Below are positions 34,637 through 48,900 of a DNA stretch of 64,000 nt, piece by piece. The position numbers and the translations under genes were made by a program. Each line of letters starts with the position of its first letter. Position 1 is the stretch's first letter. The notes beneath the pieces are model-generated. The model did no database searches, had not been told where the DNA came from, and worked only from the letters and a program-made list of their open reading frames with translations. The stretch is from Varroa destructor (Eukaryota > Arthropoda > Arachnida > Mesostigmata > Varroidae): positions 19,505,126 through 19,569,125 of the forward strand of contig NW_019211455.1 in NCBI RefSeq assembly GCF_002443255.2. Reading direction: 5' to 3'.

Positions 34637-36049
34637 TGCTCTGGCTCGTCTGGCTGTTAATCATCGCTACTTCTCTGATCCTTCGACGTAAAGCCATCAC
34701 AATCTAACCTCAACCGCTCGATTGCTAAGCCATATGAGTTGTCCTAACCTCAATCAAAAGGACACACCATCTTATTTTTTGCATAATTACTAAACATTAA
34801 AGCTAGTAACTTTATTTATTTGTAGAGCGATGTGATATTCTTCTCGCAAGCACGTACAGTTTGGTTGCCCTTTTGGTGTAACTAAATATCATACTACTAA
34901 GTAACAACCTTGGCCAACATAGATAAATAAACACTGCACGATGTCAAGGTAGCGACAATTTAGCAATCTGTAGAACTTAAGTTATGAGATAAAGCAGAAC
35001 TACAAGAAAAAGGATATACTAGGATACAGCTAAACAATGTCCTGCATGACTGAAAAGAAACCTATCTGCGTGTCTGAAGAAACTACGTAAAGTAAAAGGT
35101 AAATAGTTATCAATTTTTTGTTAATACAGGCATCATCCGCACAAGGAATCGTTATTTCTTAAAGATCACTTTTTGACGTTGCCTTTGAAAACACGTGTCT
35201 GTATTTAGGTGGTCACACGAGCGCATCCTGTAATCAGATTTATGTCTAGCGTCAATACTCTACCAAATATATAGTTTATCAGTTTATAGTGCCTAGAGTA
35301 CCGCAGTCTTTCGGGGACATTTTCCACTTTTTCAACACCTTGGTCAAATGAGGCTTGTACACCAAACTTACAATAGGGCTATATATCAACAAACAAATGT
35401 TGCCATTTGAAATCAATATTACGACTCACAATCATAGTAACAGTATAATTAATAAAACAATTAGAAGCTAGTACCATCAGTTAAGCAAAGACGGGTACAG
35501 AATTTTGCACGTGACGTGGCTTAAGTGTGCCTAGAAAGGTCACGGTTGTTAGTCCGTTGTTGTAACGAAAAATTTTGTTAAACAAGACTTTTCACCTGCT
35601 CCTATCATTGACACTGCAGAGGGTTAATGAAGCCAGCGGCTGGCCCGATAAAACAGGGCATCGGATGTCCTGATGCTACAGTGTTTTATATTTTAGAAAC
35701 ATCTCAATAAACCAATTTCTAGAAAGGTACCGTTTTTAAAGACCACGAGTCTTCCAAACTGTGAAATAATAAGATTACATAACGGTATCAGTATACAACC
35801 AATTATCTAAAAAGGTGTCGCTACTGCAGATAAAAAAAAAAGGCTTAGACACATAAGAATCAGCTCATCTTATCCTAAGGTGCTTGGTCAAATATGATGA
35901 CAGCTTTCTAAAGAGCTCCGACTTGAAAGCTAGAACATAATTAACTGGGTAGAATTTGGGCCTAGGACCTCTTTTTGAAGAACTTCATGACATAATATCT
36001 CAAATATATAAAATAAATATGTCGAAGATGATGCTTGCACGAGCAGAAA

Positions 36050-39000
36050 ATTAAGGTAAGAGATGTTGGATCTAAAGCAGTAGACACGGTAGCCAATAAT
36101 ATCGAAAGCTCCGTAGGGAGCGCGAAACCAGAACTATAAGCCTAACAAATGAAGTAAACGAGTTGAAAATGTGTTTAATTGATCAAGAAGGGTAGTCGTG
36201 TGCATACTCGATAATGTACTAGGTTTTCCATAAGAGGACCAAATTGCCATGCAAGTAGAATATGTGAATGCCGCTCTTATAGCGAAGTTCCAAGCTAAAT
36301 GCTCTACTCAGGGACTACTCAGGTAAGGTTAGGTAAGAAAAGGCCCAAACGAGAGGTTATCGGTCAGAGCAAATTAGGCCATCATCTGACAAAGCTCCTT
36401 AGGAAAATCACAGCGTGAAAGAAAGAAACGAACGTGAGCGGAGTCAAACCGATGATTAATATATCGGTGCTTAAAATCTACCAGAAAAGAGTCGTGAGAG
36501 CAGCGACTTCCGGCTACTCAGAGCGAAGTCTTTCGAAAATATACATAAGAGCTATTTGAACAAAGACAACTGACCAACGAAGCGTTGGCAACCTGTAAGA
36601 ATGTGAAGAAACGTGATGCGATATGTATATTACCCACTTCCAACAGACAAAAAACAATGCTACTCACTCACCATTACATCTATTGGGATGCGCACGGTTG
36701 AAACAATTAGACACATTCATGAAATGAAGACAATAGCATAGTAATATGTTTTTTCTCTCTGATGATTGTACTTGTTTTTATCCTATGAAAAAAAAAAAGC
36801 TAGATAATTAGAAGAAAAAAATACACGATATACCGAAATTATAGATGTTGAAAATGCAAATAATGCAAAAGAACTTAAGGCGTTTATCGTCGATGCTCGA
36901 CCGTATAGAAAATTTAGTTACCTAAATTAACACACCAGCAAAAGTTGACCAGATGTAACCTCTCTAAGTTATTTTATAAAGATGATATTTGTACGTCGAT
37001 GACATCTGAAGCCAAAACATTTTGAACAGTCCAACATCCGCTAGGCTAAACATCCGCAACCTAAAACAAAACTCTACAGACTTTTATGTGAACTCGGCGA
37101 CATTACAGTAAAACTAGATAGAATAATATAAACATAAATTTGGACGTATACACATGAATAAGGGGTATATAATAGAGCGATATAAAAGTCTATACTCTAA
37201 ATACTAGGGTACTAAACCTCATACAACATAATTCTGCAATTGATCGCACGAGCACAATTGCATCGTATCAGACCGGATGACATGTAAACAACACAAGACT
37301 TGTACAAGACACCTCAAGCCTCGAGAAATGGACTCAGAGACATGATTCTAATAATAACGTTTCTTATGAACACGCTGAGACGGATGATTACATAATAATA
37401 CAAGAGGAAAAGTGATTTAAATGAGCAAAGGTAGGTCAAGGCCAACACGTGGAAAATGGACGAGGTGGCATAATAACAGACCATGTGTTCATAAGATCGT
37501 CTGATATCGGTCAGTTCAGATGCAACGTAATCGATTTCTGAGATATATCAGATCGTGACATCTTAAAACTAATGCTCAATACATAGGACCGGGAGAAGCT
37601 GGACATAGGAACGCCACTTAGGACAAGCTGGGAAAAGTTTGTTGTTTACGAGAAAAAGTTTCGAACATTTTCATAGGACAACCGATTCTGACAAGGCAAT
37701 ACGAACGTTGCCGGCCAAAAATGAAGATCTCAAAAACCCATCAACCAAGCGAGATACCCAATTGAAAACGTGGATTTCTACAAATGCCCTGGAATTCGTA
37801 AATACAAGAAGTTAATTGTATTCCCTATGTATTGATTATTCATATATGAGATATAGAAATGGAGTTAAAGAAATCATACATAGGACAATACACTCAGATG
37901 TAAAGCGTAAAAGTAAGCAGATCGTAAAAAACAAGCATGGCGCGTAATAAACACAGAGTCAAATGGGAAAACGAAAGATGAAAATATGGCCATCATATAT
38001 AAACAGTGACAAGTATAACTAAAGTAAGGTAGAGGAAACGAACGACGTCTCGCTAGAAATCGAAAACGTTTGGCGGCGCAGCAAATGCAGGCCACGTTAG
38101 AAGGCCAAGTAGAGGCTAGAAATTGTGGAGACAAGGCATACTATTCCAAACATGAAAAAAGTAAAAAGGCTTATAAAAAGCTTAGACCTGTCAAGTATAC
38201 TTGCATAGGACGACCTGACAATCATAAATCTTAAACAAAAAAACGCATTGTTTTGAAGAATTGATCTTTACTACTATAATATATAATGTAATACACTAAG
38301 AAGAATCGCAATTACTCTATGATTTGAAGGCGGCTACTTTGAGGACCTTTCCCAATACCCCTCGATTTCGTTTCTAAGTGTCTCATTAACAAAGTAAAAT
38401 AAATAATAAAAAAAAAAAAGCAAATAGAATTAAATTGGAGCAACAATGTGACTTCACTGGACTGGAGTTTACAGGAGGAAATTTTCTGCCAACAACATAA
38501 ATTCGGAAATCTCTAGGGAAAGGTGAGGTCCCGGTAGTTTTTTTTTAGATTCTGCACGTGCATCTGATATAGTACTGAAGGGCAACTTGTGATTAAACTT
38601 GAAAAATGGGGTTTAAAGGGCAGCACTGCAGGTCATTAAAATATGTATTGATGAAAGAAAGCAGTTCCTCAAGATGAACACCAAATCTTCGCAGATATGT
38701 TCGATCGATTGCGGCAAGAGGCACTATAGCACCGATACATTAGTGGCGTACACAAATACGCACGAATCAACACGCAGATCGGGTACGCCGACAACACATG
38801 CATGTGTATAGATTTTATACACAGGTAGACACAGATTTAATAGGAAAGTCCTTCCGCAATGCTCAGGCATGGCTCTTAAAATAGGTTGGATTTTAAAGAG
38901 AAAAACATCTTGATAAATGATTTTCAGTATTGAAATAAGCAAACTCCGAAATGGATTAAGAGTTCACAAGGCAACGTGTCAAAGGCAGTACGAAATGCGT

Positions 39001-40200
39001 GTAATCATCCGTTAGTCTAAGGCAAAACACTTAGGAGTCACACAAGATGAGAACATAGCATGGCAGGACCATGTAGACAGATTAGGAGTTAAACTGAGAG
39101 CGGCAACTATATTTCTAATGAAAATATACAAATCAGCTTCTTTTGTACCATGAAAAGAGTATATAGAGTCATATTTGAAGTATGGTCTATGGACTTGCCT
39201 TTCCAAGCATCCTAGACCCATTAGAGGTGTGATAAAATAATTGTATCGTTAAACATTATGCTGGCAAGTACTAGAATAATGCCGTTAGAAAGTAGAACAG
39301 AAATAGAGAACGAAAAGACCGTACACCTAGCGACACCTACAGGTGTGCAATTCACTTCCTAATCAGGTAAGGGAGCAATAAGACTGGGTCATTGTAACCC
39401 AAAAAAAAAAGGACAATTGGAGAATAGGTAGCAGCATCCTCCACTGAACAGCTAAATGTAATAGAATACCTCTCGAAAGCAATACAACATAGCTCTAACA
39501 GGATCAAACTACTTATACTCCACCACAGTGAACCCTGAAAAAAGTTTTTACTACGGCAGATACAATAGCTGCAAATAGTGACAAAAAAACATTTCCAATA
39601 GAACACCCGGACACCACCGGGCGCATACAGTAACACAAACATCCTATGCAACGGACATGTGATAAGGTCGTAAAGGGCCGCGGAACAAGCAAAAACCCAA
39701 CATACATTGACCTAGCAAAGGCATCATGTGTCGCTATATTAATTTAGTAAAAGAATAAGCAAAGAAATGTACGCGTGCTCCAACTAGCGGCGATATGCGC
39801 ATACATACATGTATTCACCGCAATACAGGGCAAGGCCCTAGAAAATTATCATGTTAAATCCTATTGTACGTTGAGATGATTAACGATTTTCTTAACATGC
39901 AGCTTCCCCTATTGATGTATGTTAACAAACGCCGCGCTCCTGCTATATTTAGTGCAATCATTTTACTCTGAATCAGACAAGCTAGCTAAACGGGTGGAGT
40001 GTGCGAAAAGAACCGTTTAGATCAAGGGACAGGTATTGTTTCAGACAAAAATGTATCATAGACGAACGAATCGCGATACAAACAATCTTTTTGGACAAAT
40101 TTTGGAGCGTTAATTATCACCGGTACGGTTCACGAAAATGTTCCGGATTTATTTTGTGGGAGCCTTTGCCCAGCTCGAATCATTGTTGACGCATCTCTCT
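36050..40200 (+). mobile_element. Decayed non-LTR retrotransposon (I/Jockey-like), dead
   Basis: Segments on the + strand line up in the order expected for an RT and RNase H element, with many stops and frameshifts. 38784-38798 reads YADNT, the palm motif (usually YADDT) with the second Asp changed to Asn. 39022-39150 reads AKHLGVTQDENIAWQDHVDR and on to LMKIYKSASFVP, the 'K(Y/H)LGVxLDxxLxWxxHV' block that follows the palm in CR1/Jockey/I elements. After one stop, KEYIESYLKYGLW continues. Near 39705, TYIDLAKASCVAILI resembles the first RNase H strand, and SDKLAKRV near 39980 its last motif. Upstream endonuclease and ORF1 regions (36.05-38.5 kb) are too decayed to delimit. Both ends are approximate; no target-site duplication was found. 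Confidence 0.7.
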
Positions 40201-43200
40201 CTCCTAATAGTTCTGACCGTATAGGTATCTATTGTAGAAGAAAAGGAGCTGAGTGCCAGTTCTCAGAACTTTCAGAGGTAAATATAAGGTGCAAATGAAA
40301 ATCTACGATTGTAATTTTCGACAAGTGGTTCCGTGGAATTAACTCAGTTACCCTGAAAGTAAATTGAATAGGTTAAGGCAGCTGATGTTGAAAAAGCCAA
40401 ATATTACAACCTTTCAATTCTTAGACTTAGCCAATCTCATAAGGCAATTGGAACTTAAGGTGTCCACCCGAACCACATTTTCAGTATGAGAAAGGCATGT
40501 CTATTCGAAGCAAATTTCACACTGACTGGAAAAATCACAGAAAATAACATTCACATAGAACAATAAATGTTAGCCAAATGTACCCATAGTCAAGTACGCG
40601 TTCGGCAACAATTGATACGTTGTCCTGTTGCTTAATCATCTACCTAGGTTACAAAAACGCTGGCCTTCCTCTGACTTGTTGTGAATTGCCCTATTTTTGA
40701 TTAGTCTCTTTATGCCTATTCTAAACCTTAGTCTATGTTTCGAAGCTGACATTCCATTGCGTTTCCAGGTAGCGGATATACCCGATATTGGAAAACCATA
40801 GAGATGCGAATGTTGAGCACAGGTGAAAAATATCCGTGGCCTGCCTGTGCTTTCCAGGGCAAATATGGCAAATGCAAGGGACATTGGTGTGACTTCCTCT
40901 AAAGAATCCCTAATAGGTTGCGTAAAGCTGTCGGCCCGCTATGCCAAGACCTGATGAATTCCATTCCAGAACCTTATCAAATAGCAGAGTGTCTCAAGCT
41001 AGGTTAGGTGTACTCTATCAAATTCCTCCAAAGAAAAACACACAAGCATATATTCATGGGGTCAGAGTTCTGTTTACGAGTGTCTAGTGAAGCATCAATC
41101 TGTCTTCACAGAGACAATGCTAAACGCTGTGAGCATTCTTTATCGTTAATCAGCTCTAATTTTTTGAATAGGTTTTCCTCGCTTTTTTTTTTTATACCGT
41201 GACGCATAGGCACGGTACTTATTGTTGTACTGTTGTTTATCATCACCGCTCTCATATGTCCCGTTTACTAACTAATATCCTCATATACAAACTAGGTAAA
41301 CGATTTAAAGCGATTTCATTGCGTCCTGGAAGACCAAGACTCTCCGGCCGATCGTCAACTTTATTCGGTTTCCGTTGGTACCGTAATGTAACATGTCATG
41401 GTCCAGTTCAACGCTTGAGATTAACGCCGCCTATTTGTTCAACGATTTACTCGATATTCGTTTCCGCGATTCGTTCTACCGCCTGCGCGTTCGTGCTCTG
41501 GCTAAGGCGAAAACACTGAACGCACTGTGTTCCCACCTGGTTAAGTCTCTTTCTAGTTGGTTCCGATGGCCGACAATATTATCGAGATTATTGGCGTCGA
41601 TGGTAGTTAGCCCGTTATCAAACGCCTATGACTATATCGATTATCAATTTATCTATTGCCGCTGGCCAAAGCAAAGAGCCCGACAAAACCGAAGACATCC
41701 CTTTCTCGGCAACCAGATGAAGTGGGTTGGCTCTGCTGTGTGTGGAAAAAAACATCGTTTTTCGCCAGTTCGACAGTCAACGGCACAAGAAGCACTTTGA
41801 ATTGAGCCATCCCTATCGACACAGAGACAGAGAGCGCTAGACATGGGGTCAATGGCTGGGGATGCTACCCTCGTATGCCTATTTATCTTTCTTTATCGTA
41901 ACTTTTGCCAGAACATCCATGTATTTGTTGAGCTTGCGTCCAGTTAGAAGCGTAGATACGTTTGTGCGCTCAAAAACAGAAACACAGACAGCAGATAGTA
42001 AATCGAGGAGGCGTATGGATCTATGATGGGTAGAGGTTTCGTATCACTAGTGCTATGGGCACAAATGACGCCATGGGAATGTGTTCCATACGATTCAGTA
42101 AAGCTGTTCATCTTCACCCGTGATATATTACGGTTTGCATAATATTGCAATATATAATTAGTAATGGCACTAGTGAAGCTGTCGTACAAGACGGAAATCT
42201 ACGTTCACACGACCAGTACTCGTGACTTGCGACGTGTCAGCCGCTTCTTTTCTAATTTTCAAATTATAGTAGGACTACATCTATTTAATTTTTCCTAATC
42301 GCCAAACAAGAGTTTCCTTTCTTTAATAGAGCCGTTTTGAGACGCTGTCTGCGAAACAAACGTGTTAAGAATACAGACACCTAAGTCAGAAATTCCTGTC
42401 TACTCGCGCCCTCTTGAACCAAACGCCTGAGCCTGTGAATATAAGTATTTCTTTCCTGGCTATTTTTTATTATTTTTCTTACTGATCTAGCACAGAAACC
42501 GTTTAGTTGATTAATCTAATCTAAACTATGTTAGTAACACCAACATGTACTTTTTAACATGGCAATATAAGTGTCGAGAATAACTTCAAAGAGCTCGTTT
42601 TGAGCAGTAGCGACTGTCGAACCCACACTTCGAATACGGAACGTTCAATAATACGACGCTATAAAAAAAAACCGTATCGAAGTTCTTGTGTTCAATATCC
42701 TCGGACATATTTGCCGGGGCACAACAGCCTGTGATGAACCAGTTTCAAAATGGCTAGCAATTACTATAGCTGCAACCGATTTTTATATTCCTTTTTCATA
42801 TATCATGTTCATACGTCGCAGAACAAATCAACATACGATTATATTGAATTACTACCTATAGTAAATTGCAATCCGAAACAGAATCCTGTGTACCTATCTA
42901 TCTTTATTTACAAGTAACACTCGAATTTGCATGAACTTCTGTAGAGCAGCAGTACTTCATTGCTAGCTGTCCACTAAGCATTTAACAGAAACGCTAAAAA
43001 TCACTATTAAGGTCACGTTCTACATTTTCTCGTCCAGCATACTAATGGTGTTTTTTTTTCTTAGAAACAGCAGCTAAGAAGCTAGGTACAAACTTCGCTA
43101 ACAATGGAACATATATATATACTTCCAAATGCTGCTTCCAAAATTTTGCCAAGTTTACATACTCGAACTCGTCCTAATCCAATCTGATCTGGCTGCTATC

Positions 43201-44960
43201 GAATTGAGCGGACAATATTTCAGCTGTCCTTATCGCCTGCCTAGTGCAGCCCTGTGGATGTGTTTAGTTGCCTCGTGCGCAACTTTAATATAAGCAGCAT
43301 TTAAAATGTTGAAAAGAAGAAAAAATCTTCGAAACAGACCTGAACGCATTTTCGTTCTTCTATAAGGAAATAATAATACCATGTATTCAGAGATTTACAG
43401 GATCAGTAATTGCGAACGCTTGTGAGTGGTTACAACAGCTAGCAATAACCAGAGTTTCTATGAAAGGGAATGTCGAGCAATGTGTGCTTAATATGTATAT
43501 TTAGAATAGCAAGCATTGGGTTATTGAGTAGGAATCGAGCTTCTAGCGGTGCGTCTTGTCCATGGGACAACAACGATGTAAGGCGAAGAAGGTCTGTCCT
43601 GTGTGTAGTAGAAACATGCATCGCGTTCATAGAGGTAGGAGTTTCAATGTTTAGACACTGTCAGCTGCTTAAATTGCGCTACCTTTACAACTCATGCTAA
43701 GTTACAGGTTACAAGGTAGCACGAAATTGAATAGATGCGACTTCAATCGCTTACTTCAGTAGCTATAGGTTTTTATATTAAGGTCTCTTAGGAGACCAAA
43801 GTAAATATAACTGCTAACGTTCTACTTGCATGAACACCTTAGAAAACAAAATTGTAATCTTGATCATTTCCTTTATTCTACGGTCAGCTATCGTTTAATC
43901 GTAGGCTATAATCAGCTAATGATCTGTAGAGTCTTCACGCCTGACACACAGTGATACAGCTAAATGTAACTTAACAAGAAAAAAAAGTATGACAGACAAG
44001 CAAAATTGCCAATTCAAGTTTTCTTTTTTTTAAGAATGAAGTTTTGATGATGATTTAATGAAGCGCAAATCTTCAGAACAATTTCTTTAGTGCAGCAACA
44101 TCTATCGGGGGTAAGTCTGTTTCGGGGGGGGGTAAAGTATTTTTTTAACACACATTCAATTACATCTTACTTTAATCATTTCTGTTAATTATAGCAATGC
44201 ACTGCAGGAGATGCCCATTATCGACTCAGACCACGTTGTCTGTCAAGTCTTGAAAATGCTCAGCGTAGACAATTAACAAATAGGTATACTTAAAATTATT
44301 TGCAGTATGGTGGGAATAAGTAAGCGTCCCAAGCTGTCTGACGCTCGAGAAGCGTCACCAGTTGATAGTAAAGTGCTATATATAGTAACGTATAGATAAT
44401 AAAGCAACTAATCATACGATATTCGTCGAAGGGACAGCTGTACGCTTTACTACCCGGATGATTATCACCTATTCGAGTTGGACCTAGTATACGATTTCTA
44501 AAGGCACAGGCCGAAAGGAACTGGATCGCATAAGGTTACTGAATTCCACTCATGCGTACCTCATCGCCTACTATTTTTCTTTGATGAAATATTTTCGTAA
44601 AAGGTAAAGAGAATGATTCATATTAACCGAAGCGTTATTAGGTCAGTATAATGAAGTTAATAATCTTCAGTTCAAGTAATCTCAATACGCTGGTCCTGGT
44701 GATGTGTATTCATTTGTAGTGTTCTGTAATATAACGTTTATACAGTCTGTTGTATAAATAGGAATCATATTCGGAAAGCGTAGGTTAATTACCCAGCAAT
44801 TTTGAGAATTACTTTTGAATTACTTTTGAGCTAGACTCCGCTAGGAGGCTAATTTTAGTGGTAAATATTCCAGTCTTTTAAAAACTTGTAAGTTGACACT
44901 AGTTGAGTTTACCTCAGAAGGAATGAAGTCAGAAGGAAAAATGTCTTTTAGTCTCAAAAA
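40201..44960. other. Unassigned AT-rich stretch
   Basis: Apart from the 135-codon ORF there is no recognisable gene. A small inverted repeat, GGTCTC-TTAG-GAGACC, lies near 43783. An 11-base tandem duplication, AATTACTTTTG, at 44807-44828 lies just upstream of the mariner relic. Confidence 0.5.
41393..41800 (+). CDS. Hypothetical ORF, 135 codons
   Basis: A genuine ATG (41393) opens a 135-residue frame in a GC-richer patch. The first third looks most codon-like (LEINAAYLFNDLLDIRF, then RLRVRALAKAK); the end is basic. I recognise no domain and see no signal peptide or membrane segment. A 106-codon frame overlaps on the same strand (41199-41519). It could be an exon, a single-exon gene or chance. 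Confidence 0.25.
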   Translation: MSWSSSTLEINAAYLFNDLLDIRFRDSFYRLRVRALAKAKTLNALCSHLVKSLSSWFRWPTILSRLLASMVVSPLSNAYDYIDYQFIYCRWPKQRARQNRRHPFLGNQMKWVGSAVCGKKHRFSPVRQSTAQEAL

Positions 44961-44963
44961 TTA

Positions 44964-45969
44964 ATGCTTAGTGGTCAAGTTTTTATTCCTCGAATCGAGC
45001 CAATAAGCTGCAGAAATTTATCAAAGATTAGTGAAGACATAAGGCAGGAAGCCTTAAGCGAAAGCTCCAGTAATTGGTGGAAATATTTCAAGAATGGAGT
45101 TTGGGTCGTTGATGACCGACGAAGAGGGACCCATATATCAGGACCCGAAGGACAAAAACACATTGCCGCAACCGGAGAAGTTTTTTAAAAGCCGAGACCA
45201 GAGCCTAAGGTTTGTCTTAGCCCAAACCGGGAATTCATATGAAACATGCTACAGAATTAAAACCCAAATGCTGAGAATGCAAAACCTAAGTAAAAAGCGG
45301 GTCTCCCGTGAATTGACTGCAGATTTGTTAATAATGAGTATGGTGTACTCCACGTATAATTTGCGCAACATTAATCAACAAAAAACTTGCCTGGAACATA
45401 AGGTCGTCATGGACGAGCTATGGTTTAATCACTATCGTTACCCGAAGAAGGACAAAGCAATAGAACAGCGTCGCCGTCGGGGAAAGGTTAAGTTTGTCGA
45501 CAGTAACCAAGTAATCGAGTACGTTTGGATGTAACGTAACAGCAGTAATTGCAATGGACATCAGGGACATCTGCTTCTTTGACATACTTGCCAAAAAGAA
45601 AACAATGAATGCAGCCCGCTATTTTAAGTTCCTCAAGAGACTTATGGACCATTGCCACGGAAACCGAAAGCATGCAGCCCGACTTGCGGATGACAACGCC
45701 AGACCTCATCACAGTGCCTCAGTTACTTTCTAGATTTAGGAAAAGCATATCTAACGTGGCTTCAACCTGCTGACTCTTCCGATCCGACTTCGTGTAATTA
45801 CGAGGCTTTCCATGACCTAAAAACGCAACTCGTAAGGAACAAATCTCACTATCAATCTAGTTTGAAAAGCCGTAGATTACATATAAGAACGCGGACTGTA
45901 AACATGTCTGTCCAGGAGCTACCAGAACGCTGGAACAAACGTGTAAAAAACAAAAGAGAGCGCTTTTAA
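44964..45969 (+). mobile_element. Mariner-type (DD34D) transposase relic
   Basis: A cut-and-paste transposase pseudogene spread over three frame changes. 44964-about 45165 carries ISEDIRQEALSESSSNWW and KYFKNGVWVVDD, the N-terminal helix-turn-helix with 'FKNGxxxVxDD'. About 45175-45534 carries SRDQSLRFVLAQTGNSYETC, then VVMDELWFNHYRYPKKDK with the first catalytic Asp (45412-45414). 45542-45732 carries AMDIRDICFFDILAKKKTMN and DDNARPHHSA with the second catalytic Asp (45691-45693), ending at TAG. 45736-45969 carries SDPTSCNYEAF, equivalent to 'SPDLAPSDYHLF', and the C-terminal VQELPERWNKRV. Counting 34 residues on from the second Asp reaches AAT (45796-45798), so the third catalytic Asp is Asn. 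The element is inactive. Terminal inverted repeats were not identified. Confidence 0.88.
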
Positions 45970-48900
45970 CACGTATTAAATCATCATTCTAATTCAACTC
46001 GTTCAAAAGTTATCAATTTTAAAGTCTATTGGATTTGCTTATAATAACCTTAAACTATTAATTTGCAAAGATGTTTGCTTTCGACTCCTAACGGCGTTTC
46101 TCTTCCATACGAGCGTAGCCCGAACTAGGAACAACGCCCCTTAGCTAAGAGTCAGATCCTCTCATATGTCTAGCAGGGGTTCACAGCTATATTCTTGAAT
46201 TTTCAGTCCGTGGCAGAATCATGCAGACTATATGCCTCGCCTCACAAAGGCTCAAGAAGACGGCGAAGCAGTTAAGTGTTGCCTTCGATTTGACACCGTG
46301 TATTTCCTAAAGGCCCACCCTCGAAAACCCGTTATTATACATTAAATACGAGGCAATTACTCTTCGAGCTTCTTGTACATTACGTGTGAGTTCGTAAAGG
46401 CTTCACACTCGGCAAGTGGCATTCCTTCGGTGGGTGTCGTGCGGATATTACCGGCGACCCGGTTTTCTTTAGGGCTTTAGGCAGACCAGAAGTCATTCAA
46501 CCAGACACAAGCTGGCCTATCAAGGGACTCATTGGTGTCCACATAACCACGAACCCAAGTTATGTATACGATTTTTGTAGAAGTAAGCCGGACTGAGTGC
46601 GTATGAGTACTGTGTTTACGGAACTTGTTCCTTAGTCTCTTCCAACAGCGGTAGCTCTGCTGTGGAGTCGTAAAAGGTAATTATTTCTGGGAACGTAAGT
46701 GCACGCATCATATAGACACATATACAAACATAGAACGCCTTGGCCAGTGCGCTTTTCTCAGAGAAGAAAAGAGGTACTTAACGCACAATTTCTGTTAACG
46801 TACCTCCCCGCATTAAATCAGAAGTTTAATGATGTTGTATCGTTTTATTCTCGTTTGCGTTTCCGGCCCCAATAGAAACTCGTTTAACCATATAGGTTTA
46901 GCAAATCAACAGTGCTATTGGGACACGGGAGGTTAAATCCTCTAAGCACGCAGGGCCAATCTGAAAGAGTCCGCCCATAATGAGGTTTTCAAAGAGCACC
47001 TTTAGAAGTTAGATTGTAAAAGATGCAATTTCGACTTAAGCCATGTATGACAAGAGAAATACCGAGCGCCTGACAGTGTGTGGTGTCTATCCTCTCAGAT
47101 GCATTATTCCGATAAATCTATGTATAATCGAGGTTATATGACAATAAGGTAAGACAACAGTCAGCAAAGGAGCGAGATACCACTCCGTTCGCTCCGCACT
47201 TATCTAATACTCCTTAAAAAGTTGTATAAATGCTATTTTCTAATCTGCGACAAATGTACATGGCATACACTCGACAACGGGCTCGAGTGGACAGTTTCAA
47301 GCGATGATGGCCTAAAGTGTGCTAGCCTTTAAAAATATTCTTCCTGCAATATGTCGTGAACCTGCCAAATGTACAGTATATCTGACATAAATACATTGAA
47401 GAGCTATGACGAAGACAAAACCTGTTAACCCCAATCCTGGCTAAAGCGAACCGAAATCATGACATCTGTCACACAGGCACATAACCAGCCAGAAAACACA
47501 TCCGCACAAGCAGTCTCAAGTTTCTGCTAATTAACAGTTGTACGTGAACACTGACAACTCCACAGCAATGAATTTCTTCCGGAGAAATCTTCCGAACACG
47601 TTCTGACTACATGTTTTCCTACCCCATTCCTTGGGTAAGGTTAGCCACACTGAAATGGGTTTGACTAACTGTTCTATGTCTGGGTTGCGCGGTTAAACGA
47701 TTCAACTTTAAAGCAATACCGTTATGCCCAGGACCATGGGGTCTCAATGGGCGGCGACCATTGGCCTAAATAAGTCGAAGCCTACGTGGGAATTTACATT
47801 CACAGACGTGGCTTTTCTAAAATAGCGTATAGGCACAAAGATACTTCCACACGAGGGTTTGCCCAGCGTAGCAAACAATACACAGAAACAAAGTATTTTT
47901 TTTCTAAAGCAACTGCTCGTTGCCGGGTATATGACTTCAAAAGGACAGCTCAAAAACCATTATGACGTTTCAAAATAGCGCCTACTCGAAGGACATAAGA
48001 GAGGTTGTCAATACATTTAAAAAAATACGCGGTTTTAGAGCGCTATGAATATCTAGGTTTCAATTTATAAACAGGCAATCCTGTTAGGAAGTAACTCCTC
48101 GCTCACAGTTTAGATTTGTTACAGAAAATTGTCAAGACAGTTATATCTAAAAACTATTGTAATTCTAACAATAACCACCCCATGGTGTATTGGAAATAAA
48201 TCATTTTCGAACAAAAAAAAAGTTTTCAATATTCGTTGATTTAGTATTGACAGAGTCATAAGCATTAGACCCTATATGCAGATAGTAGAAGCAAAGAGAA
48301 ATCCACGACCCCTATGAGTGGTATTAGCAAATGGTTATTAGCGTATTTTGCTTTCGTACTATATATATTATTTACTAAAGATTTTATTTATATGTATGAT
48401 CGTGCCGATCCCTATAAAATTGTTTGTGAATCTATTTTACTGTTTTTGTTACCTCTATCAGCTGTTTAACAGGATTTGCCCCGGTTAGAGACTGTTACAA
48501 CGGTTGCAACAAGCGCTCGATTTTCGTCGATGTCTCATACGACCTAGAATATGTTGAGGATGTCATTTTTATACGCCTCAACTAGAAGACACGGGTCACA
48601 AAAGGATACTAGTAGGTGGCAAGTGCTAAGTTAACGTAGCCTTTTTGGCCGTTTGCCAAGGCGTAACTACCAGCTTATTGAACCACTATTGACAGACGAG
48701 ATCGTCCAAATAAAGTAGAGTAGTAGGCGACGACTAGCGCCAAAACCATACTAAATCCTTTTTGAGTCGATGAACAGCGTCAAAACCCACCATCTCTGCT
48801 TCTGCTTGCAAGTGCACACAATCACAACGACAAGTACGTACCACGTAGAATTTTTCAACTGTTTTCTACCGTTCTTATAGGTCATGTACTCTAAGCGGAG

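Larger units (their letters stand above)
32201..36000. other. AT-rich stretch with one GC-richer island
   Basis: Largely AT-rich without recognisable genes. A (TA) run lies near 32527-32540 and a perfect hairpin at 33847-33890. An island at about 34340-34720 is GC-richer and contains the minus-strand exon candidate. Confidence 0.5.

Noticed and set aside
36989..37006. LYVDDI-like peptide, a Copia reverse transcriptase signature
   Set aside because: Followed at once by a stop, no other Copia motif nearby, and it lies inside the non-LTR relic; taken as chance.
40770..40880. Possible CCHC zinc-knuckle (gag) fragment, CAFQGKYGKCKGHWC with an upstream PLRFQ
   Set aside because: Spacing does not fit a proper CCHC knuckle without frame changes and key Cys are missing; it could be a second element's ORF1 but the evidence is too thin.
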